The notes: generated from the sequence alone by a model not told the origin. DNA of 64,000 nucleotides from Strongylocentrotus droebachiensis (GCA_035222895.1 JAVYIG010000111.1:1-64000); one strand, 5' to 3'. Numbered from the stretch's first letter, positions 23,880-36,072 are shown. Translations and numbers: made by a program.

Positions 23880-26865
23880 CGAAGTGGCAATCTTGCATCT
23901 CAAGGAATTAATAATCTAGCTACTGACCTAAACGAAGATAATGATAACCATTATCCAAGTTCTAACTACTTAACTGCGAATCAATTTAAATCTCTTGAAA
24001 AAAAACCTAATAAATTTTCAATTATGCACTTAAGGAGTTTGAGCTGTAACTTCGATAACTTGCGCTTTTTAACGGATACTCCCGTACAAACACATTTTTC
24101 TGCAATTGCTTTGACCGAAACATGGTTAACTCGGGAATCTGCAGGTTCATATTCACTCCCTGGTTATGTCCTTTTAGAAAATAGTAGAGTTAATAAAAGA
24201 GGAGGTGGGGTAGCTCTGTATATCAATCAACATTTTGACTATTTTATTCATAGCAATCTTAATTGTATGACTGAAATTGCTGAATCAATTGTCATTGAAA
24301 TTAGAGTACCAAATGCTAAGAATATTTTGATTACGGTATGTTACAGACCTCCTAGTTCGAATATTCCTATCTTCTTAGAATATTTGCAAGATTTACTACA
24401 AAATCCAGTCTTTACCAATAAAGACTGCTATATCGTAGGAGATTTTAACATAGATATATCTAAATCTTCAGCTCAAAATACTTCACAAGATTTTTTGGAT
24501 ATCATGCTATCTTCATCCTTGTTACCTTTAATTACAAAACCAACCCGAGTTACCAATCAAACAGCAACCCTTATTGATAATATCTTCTGCAATGTTGTTC
24601 CCTTACCTGAATCAGGAATAATTTTATCCGACATATCTGATCACTACCCAATTTTTTCACGAAGTCATTGTATTTTTAATAAAAAAGACACACCCTTGCA
24701 AAGATTCAGAAGAGTAACACCTAATAAAATAGCGCGATTGAAAGAAAGTCTCGAAGAGGCTGATTGGACTGAAGTTAATAGTTCGCATGATACAAATACT
24801 GCGTACGATAAATTTATGACGATTTTTATGTCTCATTTAGATAGACACATTCCATTAGTGAACAAATGTTCTAATTATAAAAAGAGTCCCAGACTTCCAT
24901 GGATAACCAAACCAATTTTAAGATTAATCAATCGAAAAAACAACTTATATTACGCAAGCAAAATTGAGCGTTCTGAAAAGTCTCACCGTAAATATAGCAC
25001 TTACAAAAATATTCTCACTAAAATATTACGTATTGAAAAACGAAAATATTTTACAAATCAGTTGATTCTATTCAAATATGATATTAGTAAAACATGGAAA
25101 ATCATAAATAGTGCCATCAATAAGCATAACGATAAATCGCGTATAGAAAAAATAACATATAACAACGTAGAAATTCACGATTCAGTGCAGATAGCCGATA
25201 CGTTTAATCAATATTTCTCTCAAATAGGACATAGCCTTGCAGAGGATATTCCTCCAACGCAAAAGACATTTTTAGACTTTATGGACCAGCCAAATCCCAA
25301 TTCACTATTTTTTGTCCCTGTACATAGAAATGAATTAATAGATATAGTTCATAACTTGAAAAATAAAAAGAGTACTGGACACGACGGCATTGATAATATT
25401 TTATTGAAAAACGTCATAAACTACATTGTCGATCCGCTGGTGCATATATTCAATTTATCTTTGACTAGCGGTGTTGTTCCCGATCGTATGAAGATTTCTA
25501 AGGTTATACCGGTTTACAAAAAAGGAGAAAGGGATAATATATGTAATTTTAGACCAATTTCTCTCCTGCCTGCTCTTTCAAAAATTCTGGAAAGAATAAT
25601 ATATACAAGACTTCTAAATGTTCTGAATAAAAACAGCATAATTTCTCATTTTCAGTTTGGCTTTCGCCAAAAACATAGTACATTCCATGCTTTACTTACC
25701 CTTGTTGAAAAAGTTACAGAAGCTATTGAAAAATATAAGCATACTGTGGGTGTTTTCCTGGACCTCTCCAAGGCCTTTGATACCATCGATCATAAAATAC
25801 TTCTCTGCAAATTGAATAATTACGGAATTCGTGGTAGGACCTTGGAGTGGTTCAGAAGCTACCTAACGAACCGCAAGCAATTTGTGTGTATTAACGACCA
25901 ATTTTCTTCTATGCAAGATGTAGATTGTGGTGTTCCACAGGGCAGTCTACTTGGCCCACTTTTATTTATTACCTATTTAAACGATATCCGAAATTCCTCA
26001 AATATCCTTTCCTTCCTCTTATTTGCAGATGATTCGAATGTGCTCTTCTCACATGCAGATCCTGATATTTTGGTCAATACACTAAATATTGAATTAGACA
26101 AATTGTTACAATGGATAAGAGCTAATAAGTTGTCATTAAATTTACAAAAAACAAAATGTATGCTCTTCAGCAATTCTATAGGTAACTTACCACATAATGT
26201 TAAACTAGATAATACTGACATAGAAGCCGTCACTTCAATGAAATTTTTGGGTCTGATAATAGACGATAAACTCTCATGGAAATGTCATATTGATAGTATT
26301 TGCCGAACAATCTCTCGCAATATAGGGATTGTAAATAAGGTTAAGTTTTTTCTGCCAACCTCCTCCCTACTAATGCTTTACTCGACATTAGTTTTGCCCT
26401 ACTTAAATTATGGTATTATTGTTTGGGGTAATACATACGATTCTTATCTTCATAGAATACTACTTCTACAAAAAAAAAGCTATGCGTGTTATTTGTAACA
26501 CTTCCTGGAGATCTCATACTGAAGTTTTATTTGTTGAAAATAATGTGTTGAAAATAAATGATTTATATCGTTATAACCTCGGACAGTTTATGTACCAGTT
26601 AAATAACAATACGCTACCCTCAGCCTTCAATTTAATGTTCATTAAAAATAAAACTATACACAAATACCCTACGCGCCAATCTGACGAATTTCATCTGCCA
26701 TTAACTAGAACTTTACTTGCTAAATCCATATTCACTTACGCAGGCCCGAAGCTATGGACCATTCTTGATGTTAGCATCAAGAATGCCCCCAGTTTAAATT
26801 CTTTTAAATTCAAAATAAAAAAAAAAAAATTGCGTAATTATCAAGCGTTAGCTCTCCCTCTTTAA
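23880..26865 (+). pseudogene. LINE ORF2: APE-type endonuclease plus reverse transcriptase, frameshifted
   Basis: The endonuclease region carries IALTETWL, RGGGVALYI, VCYRPPSSN, YIVGDFNID, LIDNIFC and SDHYPIF. The RT carries FRPISLLPALSKILERII, FGFRQKHST, VFLDLSKAFDTIDHKIL, CGVPQGSLLGPLLF and FADDSNVLF. The frame is intact to about 26478. There an A9 run (26470-26478) shifts it by one; the C-terminal domain continues in the next frame (AMRVICNTSW to ALALPL) to 26865. An in-frame ATG at 23838 lies in flanking satellite DNA, so the first ~13 residues of the open frame are not LINE-derived. The element is inactive by truncation and frameshift. Confidence 0.9.
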
Positions 26866-27297
26866 ATTTATTTAACTCAATAAAATACATTTGGATATTT
26901 TGATTCATTTTGTACGGGCCATCCGTATTCCAGTCGGCCCGTGTTGTGTTGTGTGTGTTATAGGTAAGAGCCCTGCCCTCCCTCGTTCCTTGTCTCCCTT
27001 CTTTCCCTGTCCCTTTCACTCCTTCTGTGTTATGTCTATTTGGTTTATGTATTTGTGCGTTCTTTTATTATTGATGTACTATTTTTGCAACTGTAAGTTA
27101 TAGGGGGCTGCAATCTACAAGCCCAGCTTTTCAGCAGTCCCCTCCATGACCAACCTGTTTTATATGCCTGTTGTACACTGTGGACCAATTACAAATATAT
27201 TGTTAAGTTTCATTGTTTCACTATGTACAATGCAATCTCATGTACTTTATTTATTTTGTTGGAAATGGAAATAAACGAAATAAAAAAAATAAAAAAA
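26866..27297 (+). other. LINE 3' UTR and A-rich tail
   Basis: About 430 bp after the RT frame. It includes pyrimidine-rich GCCCTCCCTCGTTCCTTG text and ends GAAATGGAAATAAACGAAAT plus A-rich tail. The tail lies directly against satellite sequence. Confidence 0.75.
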
Positions 27298-29620
27298 AGT
27301 GCCTCAAAAAACTAAAAATCTTTGAGTGACCGGTTTTACCATACTCGTTTTCCAATCATAAATATCTTGATAATCAGACAGGCGATCAGCTTGTTAAATT
27401 CATGGGGTTCCTGACAGGCGCGTCGGAAGCAGTTTTGGATTGGGGGGGGGGGACATTCTAGGGGGATCACCTTCCAGGGGCAGTGGCGTAATGAGCAAAA
27501 ACGTTTAAAGGGGGGGGGGGGGTAGAATCATCACCATTCTTACACGTTACATTCAGGCCCCGTGGAACATTTTGCAAAGTGGAGTATTAACGATCATGCA
27601 GAGGGTAAATTAGCGTGGCGTCCAGGGCTTGAGCCCCAGCAGGAGGTCAAGGGGCTGAGCCCCCGGAAGATCAGGGTTTTTAGGCAATAAATTACGGTCA
27701 GATAAGCATATTTGGATACCTTATTTGTTACACTGGCAGGTCACTAATTGGTGGGAAATCCAGGGGTAGAGCCCCCGGAAGCTTTGGGGTTTCATGAATT
27801 TAATTACGGTAAACAAAGTGAATTCTCACAGAATCAAACGAAACTTATACTGAATGTTCAATATTACAAATAAATGTCATTTGCCAAGCAATCTAGGTAG
27901 AAAAATGTATACTGGCTGAGTAATGGGCAAGAAAAGAAAAGGAAATCAAGGTAAGTAGGCTCAACACCATTTGTGAAGTCCCACATATATCTTTCTTTTT
28001 ACAGTGCTTGTTACTTTACCAAGACTGGGCCAAATTTATTATGATTTGGATGACTCCAGAACCTTGAAGTACACACCAATACTTACATGCTACATGATCA
28101 ACTTTTTCTGATCCATTCCACACCTTTTCTTTCACAATGCAATCGCCTGACCAGAACTCAACTTTATCTTTAACTCCTCTCCGATGGACTTGGTAAAGAG
28201 GAGTAATGCCTTACCAAAGTTAACAGCGCATTGACTCGGTTTCGAACCCGGAACCTTCCGGTTACGAGACCAAAATATTACATATATTACATATATATTC
28301 ACTGAACAACAAATTAACATACATTGGACTAATGCACGTATTATACGATGATGAATTTATTTTTGGTAGTTGGTACATAGGTTCGGGTATGTACTTCCAG
28401 CAACTGGCATAGGTAGATGGGTGTAACAGTCCAGTCCCACCAACGAGACAGGCCAAAGATTGACACCAAACCGACAACAGATGTTTTATAAAAACAATTA
28501 CATTATCCCCGAATGGTCATGAATCGGTCGGTCTGATTCGGAGTGCCTTTTTGGTGGTGTGACTGAGGTATACCATAACCTTACAAATAAACCTTTCATT
28601 TCAAGCAATTATGCAAAACGCCCCGATTGAATTCGTTCACGTTGAAATGGAGAAAAATTTAATGCTGAAAATTATAACGGCCTTCATTCTCCCGTCGTAA
28701 ATAACGGGTGAATTTCACAAGCGGGAGAGCAACGGTTTTATCTTTGTTTACATTAGGCAAAATGTATTGGTAATTTCATGGGTGTGACTCTGAAAGGGGG
28801 ACTATGAAAGGGTTCGAAGTGAATAGGTTTGTTTTGTGTAAACATCTTCAAGGTTGTGCTGTTTCAGATATGAATTATTGACATGCACATAGCATTCAGG
28901 GAATTGGATAAATATAGGATACTACGAAATAAAATACCATAACCTTACAAATAAACCATTCATCTCAAGCAATGGTGCAAAACGCCTAATTAAATTCGTT
29001 CTCGTTGAAATGGAGAAAAATTAATGCTGAAAATAACAAAGGCCTTGATTCGCCGTCGTAGTGTTCCCAGGTGTACCAAGGTGAAGTAAATGGGTACCTG
29101 GTATGATTATTCCTTGAAATACACTGTGCGCTGATAACGGCTGCCGGAGCTAAAGCTAGGGTACTAATTTCCAAAGCTCTTTGGAAGCATAAACAGACGT
29201 TATATAATGTGACATGTACTATACAAGAACCGAAAATTATTATCATTATCATTACCCTTACTTAAAGACATCGTTTAACAAAGTAATGGGGTTCCTGACA
29301 GGCGCGTCGGAAGCAGTTTTGGATTAGGGGGGGGGGGGGGGCAATCATTCCAGGGGGATCACCTTCCAGGGGCAGTGGCGTAATGAGGAAAAACGTTTGG
29401 AAGGGGGGGGGGCAGAATCACCACCATTCTAACACGTTACATTCAGGCCCCGCGGAACGTTTTTCAAAGTGGAGTATTAACGATCAGGCTGACCGTAAAT
29501 TGGCGTGGAGTACAGGGCCTGAGACCCAGCAGGGGGTCACGGGGCTGAGCCCCCGGAAGCTCAGGGTTTTTAAGCATTAAATTACGGTCAAATAAGCATA
29601 TTTAGATACCTATTTGGTTA

Positions 29621-29896
29621 CACTGGCAGATCAGATGAGCAGTAAGATGAGCATCCAGGGGCCATCTTAGGGCCCTCGGTGGGACCAGGGGGCAGAGCCC
29701 CTGGAAGCCCGGGGGTTTCAGGTATTTAAATACGGTTAGATGAGCATCAAGGGGCCCTCTTTAAGGCCGTTGATGTGGTCCAAGGGGCAGAGCCCCCGGA
29801 AGCTCAGAGGATTTAGATATTAAACTACGGTCAGATGAGCATCCAGGCTCCCGGAAGGTGCCCCGCCGGTGCTCGGTCGGGGTCCTCACTGAACTA
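29621..29896. repeat. diverged GC-rich end of the macrosatellite
   Basis: The phrase CAGATGAGCATCCAGG recurs at about 29633, 29738 (variant) and 29833. It is interspersed with GGGCAGAGCCCC(T/G)GGAAGC, giving a degenerate ~100 bp periodicity. No coding potential is evident. Confidence 0.6.
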
Positions 29897-30119
29897 CAGA
29901 GTGAGCCAGAAAAAATGTCCCACTTTTTAAAAGTTGTATTGCTTGAAGTATGAATATTTAATCATGGGTTTCATGATATATCTTGATAGAGTTATCCTCC
30001 CAGTACCTTTAGGTACCATTTTCATTTGAATCTCTGCATGCATCTCTGAATATCAGACAATCTTTACAAGACTGCCAGATCTCACTTTCGCCAAGTTACT
30101 GCGTGAGGAATACAACAGT

Positions 30120-30425
30120 GCATTAAACTAAGACAGTCAGACACGCGCACACGCCCACACACATACACACACACACGCAAACACAACACACACGGTGACA
30201 ATTGTTTCATAATTACCCCTTTTCTGATTGAGCATTGATTTGTATCAAGATCGCTGAATGTTTAAGTGACATAACCCTAAACATCTTTCCCTTTTGTACA
30301 CATTCACTACCACCATCATGTCATCATCATCATTGTCATTTTCATCATCTTAATCTTCATCATCATCATCATCATTATCATTATCCTCATCATCATCAAC
30401 ATCATCATGAATCACAACATCCGCC
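30120..30425. repeat. microsatellites (CA)n and (TCA)n
   Basis: A (CA)-rich run lies at about 30143-30195 and a (CAT/TCA)-rich run at about 30315-30412. The apparent His-rich ORF across the second run is simple-sequence translation. Confidence 0.85.
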
Positions 30426-31189
30426 AATACGCACCAAGAGGACAGCGGTCACTCAACTTTTTATACGATAAGAAGAATTCCCGACAAAAAGTAACATATT
30501 TCTATCTTTCCTTCTAAAAAACGCACTTGTATTCTCGGCACAGCTTCTGTTTTCTTTGTCTTTTTAATAGAGCTATAGAATTTCGCTTTTTTTTTTTTTT
30601 TTTAACGAAAAAAATACACTCAAAGAAAAACTGTTTATACCTTCTACCCTTTCATAGTATCGACCTTTTTACTAAATATATTTACAGAAAATTCATTTAA
30701 TAAAAAGCTTTATGACAATAAATGCTTCATTGTCTTGCTTGCCGTTGACATGTTTCTTTTTATTATCTATTCAGTCCCCAAACAACTGATAGAGATGTAC
30801 GTTAGATTTATATTTGCTAAATTCTTCGAAAAACAAAGTACCCCTGATTTCTAGACTGAACTCTATTTTTCAAACGCAACTCATCAGAACTTGAAAATAT
30901 AACGGCGGCATATTATAATATAATATAAATATTATCGGTCTCGCCTCGACTTGACAAAGATAATATTATCTCCCCAACCTCGACTTGACAAAGATAACAA
31001 GGCATCTAATCCATTTACATGCAGGGTGCATCTACATGAAGTGAGCCCACAGATATCTACGATATGACTGGTCTCTTTATTGATAAAGGCATATCAGAAA
31101 AGAATGACCACATATTTGTCTCTAGCGACGAGTTGTTGCTGGGTTTATAAGGCTGTCCAATCTGAAAAGATTTTTTTCGCCAGGCTATA

Positions 31190-31837
31190 CCGTGTGAGTC
31201 AAAAAAAAGTTTACACCTAGAAAATTGCTAATTATTAAAAAAATCATCTATGAACAGTAAATTATTATACATCTTATGAAAGAGTGTTTTATCCCAAAAT
31301 CATTTGGTATCATTTTTGTGTGGTATGTGTTCATGCTTAGATGAACATGAGGCATTGTTTGCGAGAGTGCAAAAATCGACTTGCGCCAAAGTGATGCCTA
31401 CATCATGTATTATATTGGGATTAGCGGAGTGAGAGAATGAATTGAATGTATCAAATGAAATGCATTTCATATGCTTTTTGCAGAAGCAAATTCACAGACA
31501 CACACACACACACATGCACAAATTCGATATTTTATATGTGTGGCATGATTAATTTTGTTAGGGTTGTTATTTGGATCTGCAAAGACCGAATTAATACCCA
31601 AATCCCAATTGTTTTATTCAAACATCACATAAGCAACTTTGGCGCAAATCGATTTTTGCACTCTCACAGACAATGCCTCGTGTTCATCCAAGCGTAAACA
31701 CATACCACACAAAAATGATACCACATGATTTGGGATAAAACACTCTTTCATAAGATGTATAATCATCTACTGTTCATAGATGATTTTTAAAATAATCAGC
31801 AATTTTCTAGGTGTAAACTTTTTTTTGACTCACACTG
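31190..31837. mobile_element. Tc1/mariner-type foldback MITE, ~648 bp
   Basis: TA dinucleotides at 31188-31189 and 31838-31839 flank inverted arms of ~210 bp. The left arm begins CCGTGTGAGTCAAAAAAAAG; the right arm ends CTTTTTTTTGACTCACACTG. The loop is ~230 bp and noncoding. The GTGTGAGTC terminus and TA target are typical of Tc1/mariner relatives. There is no transposase. Confidence 0.9.
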
Positions 31838-31959
31838 TACTGTTTTTTCGAGTTATTTATCAATGATGATAAGATGGCGTTGTTTCTTTTGCTCTGGCAA
31901 ATTAGATTCTAGTTTATAAAGGTATCGTTTGGCCGGGTGTGGCTGTTCCAATTAGGCCG

Positions 31960-32170
31960 GCGGTGGCCAGACGACCTCATTAAGACGAGGCTCGGCTTCC
32001 ATGCGAGAAGCGGCAGTTTCAGGGCATGTCACTGTCCTCCCGCCTGCGGCCGCCGACTGCATGAGCTCATGTTTTCAGCTTTTTCCGAGGCTCGGCTTCC
32101 ATTCGATAGGCGGCAGCCGGCGCATGCTTTTTGGTTGCCGCCTGCCTACCGCCAGCGGTAGCCGGCTGAG
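31960..32170. repeat. GC-rich direct repeat
   Basis: GAGGCTCGGCTTCCAT with following GCGGCAG recurs at about 31987 and 32088 (~100 bp apart). It lies in an island markedly richer in GC than its surroundings. The short ORF through it has no family resemblance, and no function was assigned. Confidence 0.55.
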
Positions 32171-32344
32171 CTAATTAAAAAAATACAGCCAGACGCATAA
32201 GTGCAGTTAGCTGCCGCCAGCTGGAATATTTATTTTTGACGCCTCGCCTAAAGAAAAAGCAGTCTCACTTATATTTATTACCAGTTATATAACATTTTAA
32301 CTGAAACTTGAAGGAGTACCCTTACAACATATATATACAGAAGC

Positions 32345-32640
32345 ACAAATTCGTAGTCTTAATTTTGATAGAAAATTAAGTTGGAGACCACATATTCGGT
32401 GTAGTAAAAATATATATATATTTGTTGGTGAATTCGATACTGCAAGGAACAGAGAACTTCACCTTGGTTCCTTCAAGAAGACCAAAGGCAAATATATTGA
32501 ATCATTGAAGAAAATAACTGGTATAACACGGGGAATTTGTTTAACTCTATGATTATTGTCTATAAAGCTTTAATACGTTCACTGTATGACTATAAATGCG
32601 AAGTATATGATTCGGCTTAAAGGGCTAGTTCACTGTTAGT
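32345..32640 (+). pseudogene. LINE reverse transcriptase C-terminal fragment
   Basis: Translating in shifting frames gives LNFDRKLSWRPHI (the usual FD.KLSW..HI motif after the RT fingers) and, ~200 bp on, IVYKALIRSLYDYKCEVYDSA (the L..LYRALIRS..DYGC.VY motif). Frames are broken and no other domain is present. This is an old fragment. Confidence 0.7.
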
Positions 32641-33969
32641 GAAGTGGCACGCCGATTTGGGTTAAACATTGAACTAAAGGGGGCGCCCTAGCAATTGAGA
32701 AATTGGATTAACTTGATCATTTGGGTGGTTAATAGTTCGACATTGTATATATCTAAAGTAAAATAGAACAAGTCTCAACTTTCGAGGTACTGGCTTTTGA
32801 TTAGAATTAATTATGTTTCCGAAAGTATGCCAGTAACGGGTAAACAACCCCTGGACTTCACTGTCTGTGTTAGATTTACAGGTATTGTTTGTGTGTAGGC
32901 TCCTCCTACTTTTTCCGGTACGCAGTCAGAACCACTCTATATATTGTGCCTTGCTTACAAATAACGGTATTGTGTTAAGAAGAATACATATCAATATATA
33001 TGTATAGCAATTTACCCGAATCGATTGGAGTTTCGGCTACGCATTTACCTAAGCAATTCAAGTAAATGACGGTTTATACATAATACACAGAATGATATTA
33101 CTAAACATGGTGCCTAGCTGGATGGTGGTGGCGCTCGATTTAATGGTGTAGGTTTTTAAAAGACTATACAGCTTTTACAATGTTTCATTAATGAGATATA
33201 TTTCGAATCAAATAAGATTGAACAATGTTATCGAGCAATTTAGCAATATCAGTTTTGTATTTTCTTAGGTCTATTAATGCATGGTGCTGGCTAGATGTAG
33301 GTAGGTAAATATTTGAATTGGAACTTTACAATTTATAACATTATCAACATTTATCTTGAATCAAGTAACATTCGTGATGTTATCGGAATAAAAAAAAGGA
33401 TGGATTTGGTATTTTTACAAATAAAAACAGAGAAATCTCTCTACAATAGACTCAATGGTATTTACAAATACTAGGTATAAAAAAAAACACCTGACACTTT
33501 TGATCTGTAATAACTTTTAAATTGGTAGGCAAACGTTTTACTTGCACATTCATGAAATACCCGTAGCTGGTTTTCCAAGAAGAGTAGACAGGTAATAATT
33601 TAATGGCACATCTTTGAAAAGGGCTTTTGTTTGTCACACGCTCCAGAGGCCTTTACTCTCATAGACCACTATTCAAAATGAAAATGTGTATAGGGTAGGA
33701 TTTTGGCCCAAGTTCGAAATCCTCTTCTGAACAAATTAAAACAAGCTCTACCATCTACTTCTAATCCAGATTTTTTTTTAAACGATATCTGGCCGTCAAC
33801 TATCGAAATGTAATCAACATGCAAGTACCTGAAAATAAGTGTCCATTTTTGTACACCCAGTACATTGAGCTGCTTGGTGCACATGTTTTCTATGTTATTT
33901 TTTCTACAAATCATCTTTTTGAAAGCTTCTTAGTAAGTAGCCACAAAAGAATAATGCATTAATGAACTA
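32641..33969. other. unassigned intergenic sequence
   Basis: About 1.3 kb of AT-rich sequence. I see no coherent exon chain, RNA gene or intact repeat, and the longest minus-strand ORFs here are short and unrecognised. Confidence 0.5.
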
Positions 33970-34400
33970 TATCTCTACAATACAATACAATAAATTCATT
34001 TCTATAGCGCTCTTACAAACGAAGTGTTGTTTCACAGCGATGTACATACAAATTATCGAAGAAGTTGTTGATCATGGTCAAAGAGGAGAGTTTTGAGACA
34101 TTTTGGGAAGACATCCAGCAAAGGTGATAATCGAATAAAACGTGGAAGCTCATTCCAGAGTCGAGGAGCACATGCCTGGAAAGCATTTTCGCCAGCTTTA
34201 GTGTATGTTCGGGGAACGTGTAGCAGGGTGCTGTCTGTACAAAAGCAAAGGCCAGGACGAGCAGATTGGTAGGGTACGATACTACGATGGGAGAGTTTAG
34301 ATACACTGGAGCTTTATTTTGGATATCTCTACCCCTATTTCTTGCAATATTTCGTATAATATTTAAGCTAAAATATTTGTTTGCCAACCTGTGCTTAAAG
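33970..34400 (-). pseudogene. LINE 3' fragment, RT C-terminal end, minus strand
   Basis: On the minus strand, one frame reads IVPYQSARPGLCF, then TYTKAGENAFQACAPRLWNE, then LPRFIRLSPLLDVFPKCLKT. This is the conserved C-terminal tail of CR1/Jockey-like reverse transcriptases (GxRAFSxAAPxLWNxLP). An adjacent piece is in another frame, so it is decayed. Confidence 0.75.
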
Positions 34401-34628
34401 GGCCATTCTATTCAAAACGGGCGAAAAACTGAAAACAAGACATGTAGAAAAAATTTGACGGAGATTCCGAACATGACAATGATTTGTCTTTGAAATCATC
34501 AATAATTCTGGAATCTAGCTTTTAAAATGACTGCTCAGAACGCTCAGAAAAGAGCCCAGTTTCGGAGCTGTATTGCGCAATAGCATATGACGTCACTGCG
34601 GGAAACAACATTGGCATTGCTTACTTGC

Positions 34629-34960
34629 TTAAGTCGGGTCCACTGCCCGAGCTGTGATGGCCCTCCACACATTCCTGTCCAGCATGGCTGCTTTTACATC
34701 TGACAGTTCAAGTCCCGTATCATTCTTGAGTAGGTCCGTATAGGTAAGATGAGGTCTTCCAGGTTTCTTCTTCCCGTGTTTAGGTTTCCAGAGTAGAAGC
34801 TGAGATATTGGTTCATTGATGTTCCTACAGCTGTGGCCTGCAAAACGTAGTCTTCTTTCCCTGATCTTTTCTGATACTTTTGGTAGATTCCCGTACAACT
34901 CCTTTGGTATTATACTCAACATTGGCATTATACTCAACATAACATAGCACTTGAATGGAG
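34629..34960 (-). pseudogene. LINE reverse transcriptase C-terminal fragment (RTE-like), minus strand
   Basis: The minus-strand frame contains LYGNLPKVSEKIRERRLRFA, GHSCRNINEPISQLLLWKPK, HGKKKPGRPHLTY, LLKNDTGLE and LDRNVWRAI. This is the C-terminal region seen in many animal non-LTR elements (RRLRFAGH..., KPGRP..TY, DTG). Only the last ~110 residues remain, and there is no RT core nearby. Confidence 0.8.
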
Positions 34961-35043
34961 AAACCCTACTACAAGTTCTATAACATACCAAAAATCAACT
35001 AAATCTTCAGCAATTGATTAATTATTTAAAAGTCGTTATCTTT

Positions 35044-35300
35044 CGTACCAGAGTGTTGGCTCAGTCAGTAGAGCGTCCGCCTCACAACCGGGAGGTCGTG
35101 GGTTCAAACCCCGGCCGCGTCATACCAAAAGACGTTAAAAGATGGGAGTTGTTGCAACCTTGTTTGGCGTTCAACAATAAGGGATAGAGCAACGTCGATC
35201 TGGCGCTGCTCAGTGGCTGCCGGCCGGCCGGCCGGCTCACGATCAATTATTGGGCAAAAAGAATTTCCGTTTCGGTTTAATAAAATTTGAAGTGGACTAT
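35044..35300 (+). mobile_element. tRNA-derived SINE
   Basis: The head GTTGGCTCAGTCAGTAGAGC (A box) and GTGGGTTCAAACCCC (B box) is tRNA-Val-like with a CAC anticodon position. It runs into a ~180 bp body with (GGCC)-rich CCGGCCGGCCGG and an AT-rich tail. The acceptor-stem halves do not pair, so it is not called a tRNA gene. Confidence 0.75.
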
Positions 35301-35726
35301 TAGGCTATTAATATTATTATTATTATTATTATTATTCTTCTTACATGTTTCGTGTCAATTTTTTTAATACCTTTTTGAGTGTTTTTCCTAAAAACGAAGA
35401 CAAAATGCGTGCACTTTCTCACAGGTTTCACGACAAACCGCTGCACAATACAAGTACATAACGACAATGGGGTGCGGGCACTAGCACTCCAGCAAAGCAT
35501 AGAGAGTCAATGCGTTCATGCGCACGTAAGTACGGTAAAATTGAAAGTTCATAAACTTGCATATCGGAGTGACAACGAGCAGTCTAAACTGAAACTCTGG
35601 AGGCCTAACACTTAGTATTTTAAGTGGAAAATTACCCTCAATCTTTACCTTTTCTCAGTCTTCTCCTCCTTTTCTGCAACCAAAGCCTTGGTGGCTTGAT
35701 AGTATCGGTCAGGCGCGTACGCATAG

Positions 35727-35746
35727 GGGGGGGGGGGGGGGGGGGG
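35727..35746. repeat. poly-G tract (~20 G)
   Basis: An uninterrupted G run followed by CGTCAAACCCCACC. It is one of about twenty such tracts in the window, most embedded in interspersed repeats. Confidence 0.8.
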
Positions 35747-35942
35747 CGTCAAACCCCACCCCCTCAAATTTTGTGTATGTGTGGGTTTTTCAGGACCTCC
35801 CCCCTCCTCAATTTTGTTTTTGTTATGAGAAAAGGGGGAGGGAAACATGAGAGGGAAGGGAAAGAAAAAGGAAAATAAAGAAAAGAAAACAGAAGAAATA
35901 AAGTGAGAACAAGAAAAGGAGGGAGGAGAGGAAAGAAAGGAA

Positions 35943-36072
35943 AAGAAATGCTAAAGCGCCGTATGGCATCCCAGCTAAAACCAGGGTAATAATCGGGAGC
36001 GCCAAGAATGTCACGTATGACAGACATGAGCGCTATACAAGAACCCACTATTATTATTATTATTATTATATA
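35943..36072 (+). mobile_element. SINE 3' fragment
   Basis: AAAGCGCCGTATGGCATCCC through GCGCTATACAAGAACCCAC and an (ATT)n tail. It matches the 3' half of the SINE at 36467-36745; the tRNA-like head is missing. Confidence 0.8.

Larger units (their letters stand above)
23879..27297 (+). mobile_element. 5'-truncated LINE (CR1/Jockey/L2-like group) inserted in macrosatellite
   Basis: Sequence foreign to the satellite starts after GATCATGA and ends in an A-rich AAATAAAAAAAATAAAA tail before AGTGCCTCAAAAAA. Sibling units at about 19206 and 21777 read GATCATGAAGTGCCTC uninterrupted, which fixes both edges. It contains endonuclease and reverse transcriptase but no ORF1, so the 5' part is missing. 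There is no obvious long target duplication. Confidence 0.92.
18731..29620. repeat. macrosatellite of ~2.1 kb monomers (three full, fourth partial)
   Basis: The landmark GGATAAATATAGGATACTAC occurs at about 18731, 21300, 23400 and 28908. After subtracting a 376 bp MITE in unit 1 and a ~3.4 kb LINE in unit 3, spacing is a constant ~2.1 kb. Each unit contains, in order: a SINE 3' end with (ATT)n; a sequence with two poly-G tracts; a GC-rich AGAGCCCCCGGAAGC stretch; a TTAA-bounded MITE-like segment; a minus-strand tRNA-like SINE head; and a second diverged copy of the unit start. No host ORF is conserved among units. Confidence 0.9.

Noticed and set aside
30235..30471. histidine-rich small protein
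   Set aside because: It is a translation through a (CAT)n/(TCA)n microsatellite.
31937..32161. Arg-rich 74-residue ORF in a GC-rich island
   Set aside because: It contains an internal direct repeat, matches no family and has no exon context; it is treated as a composition effect.
34013..34387. 124-residue minus-strand ORF as a host gene
   Set aside because: Another minus-strand frame over the same bases carries the conserved LINE tail AFQACAPRLWNELPRF, so the ORF is mostly a shadow of a degraded LINE.
35044..35110. tRNA-Val gene
   Set aside because: A and B boxes and an anticodon-like CAC are present, but the acceptor stem does not pair and a ~180 bp SINE-type body follows. The same reasoning applies to 36475, 40046 and 59276.
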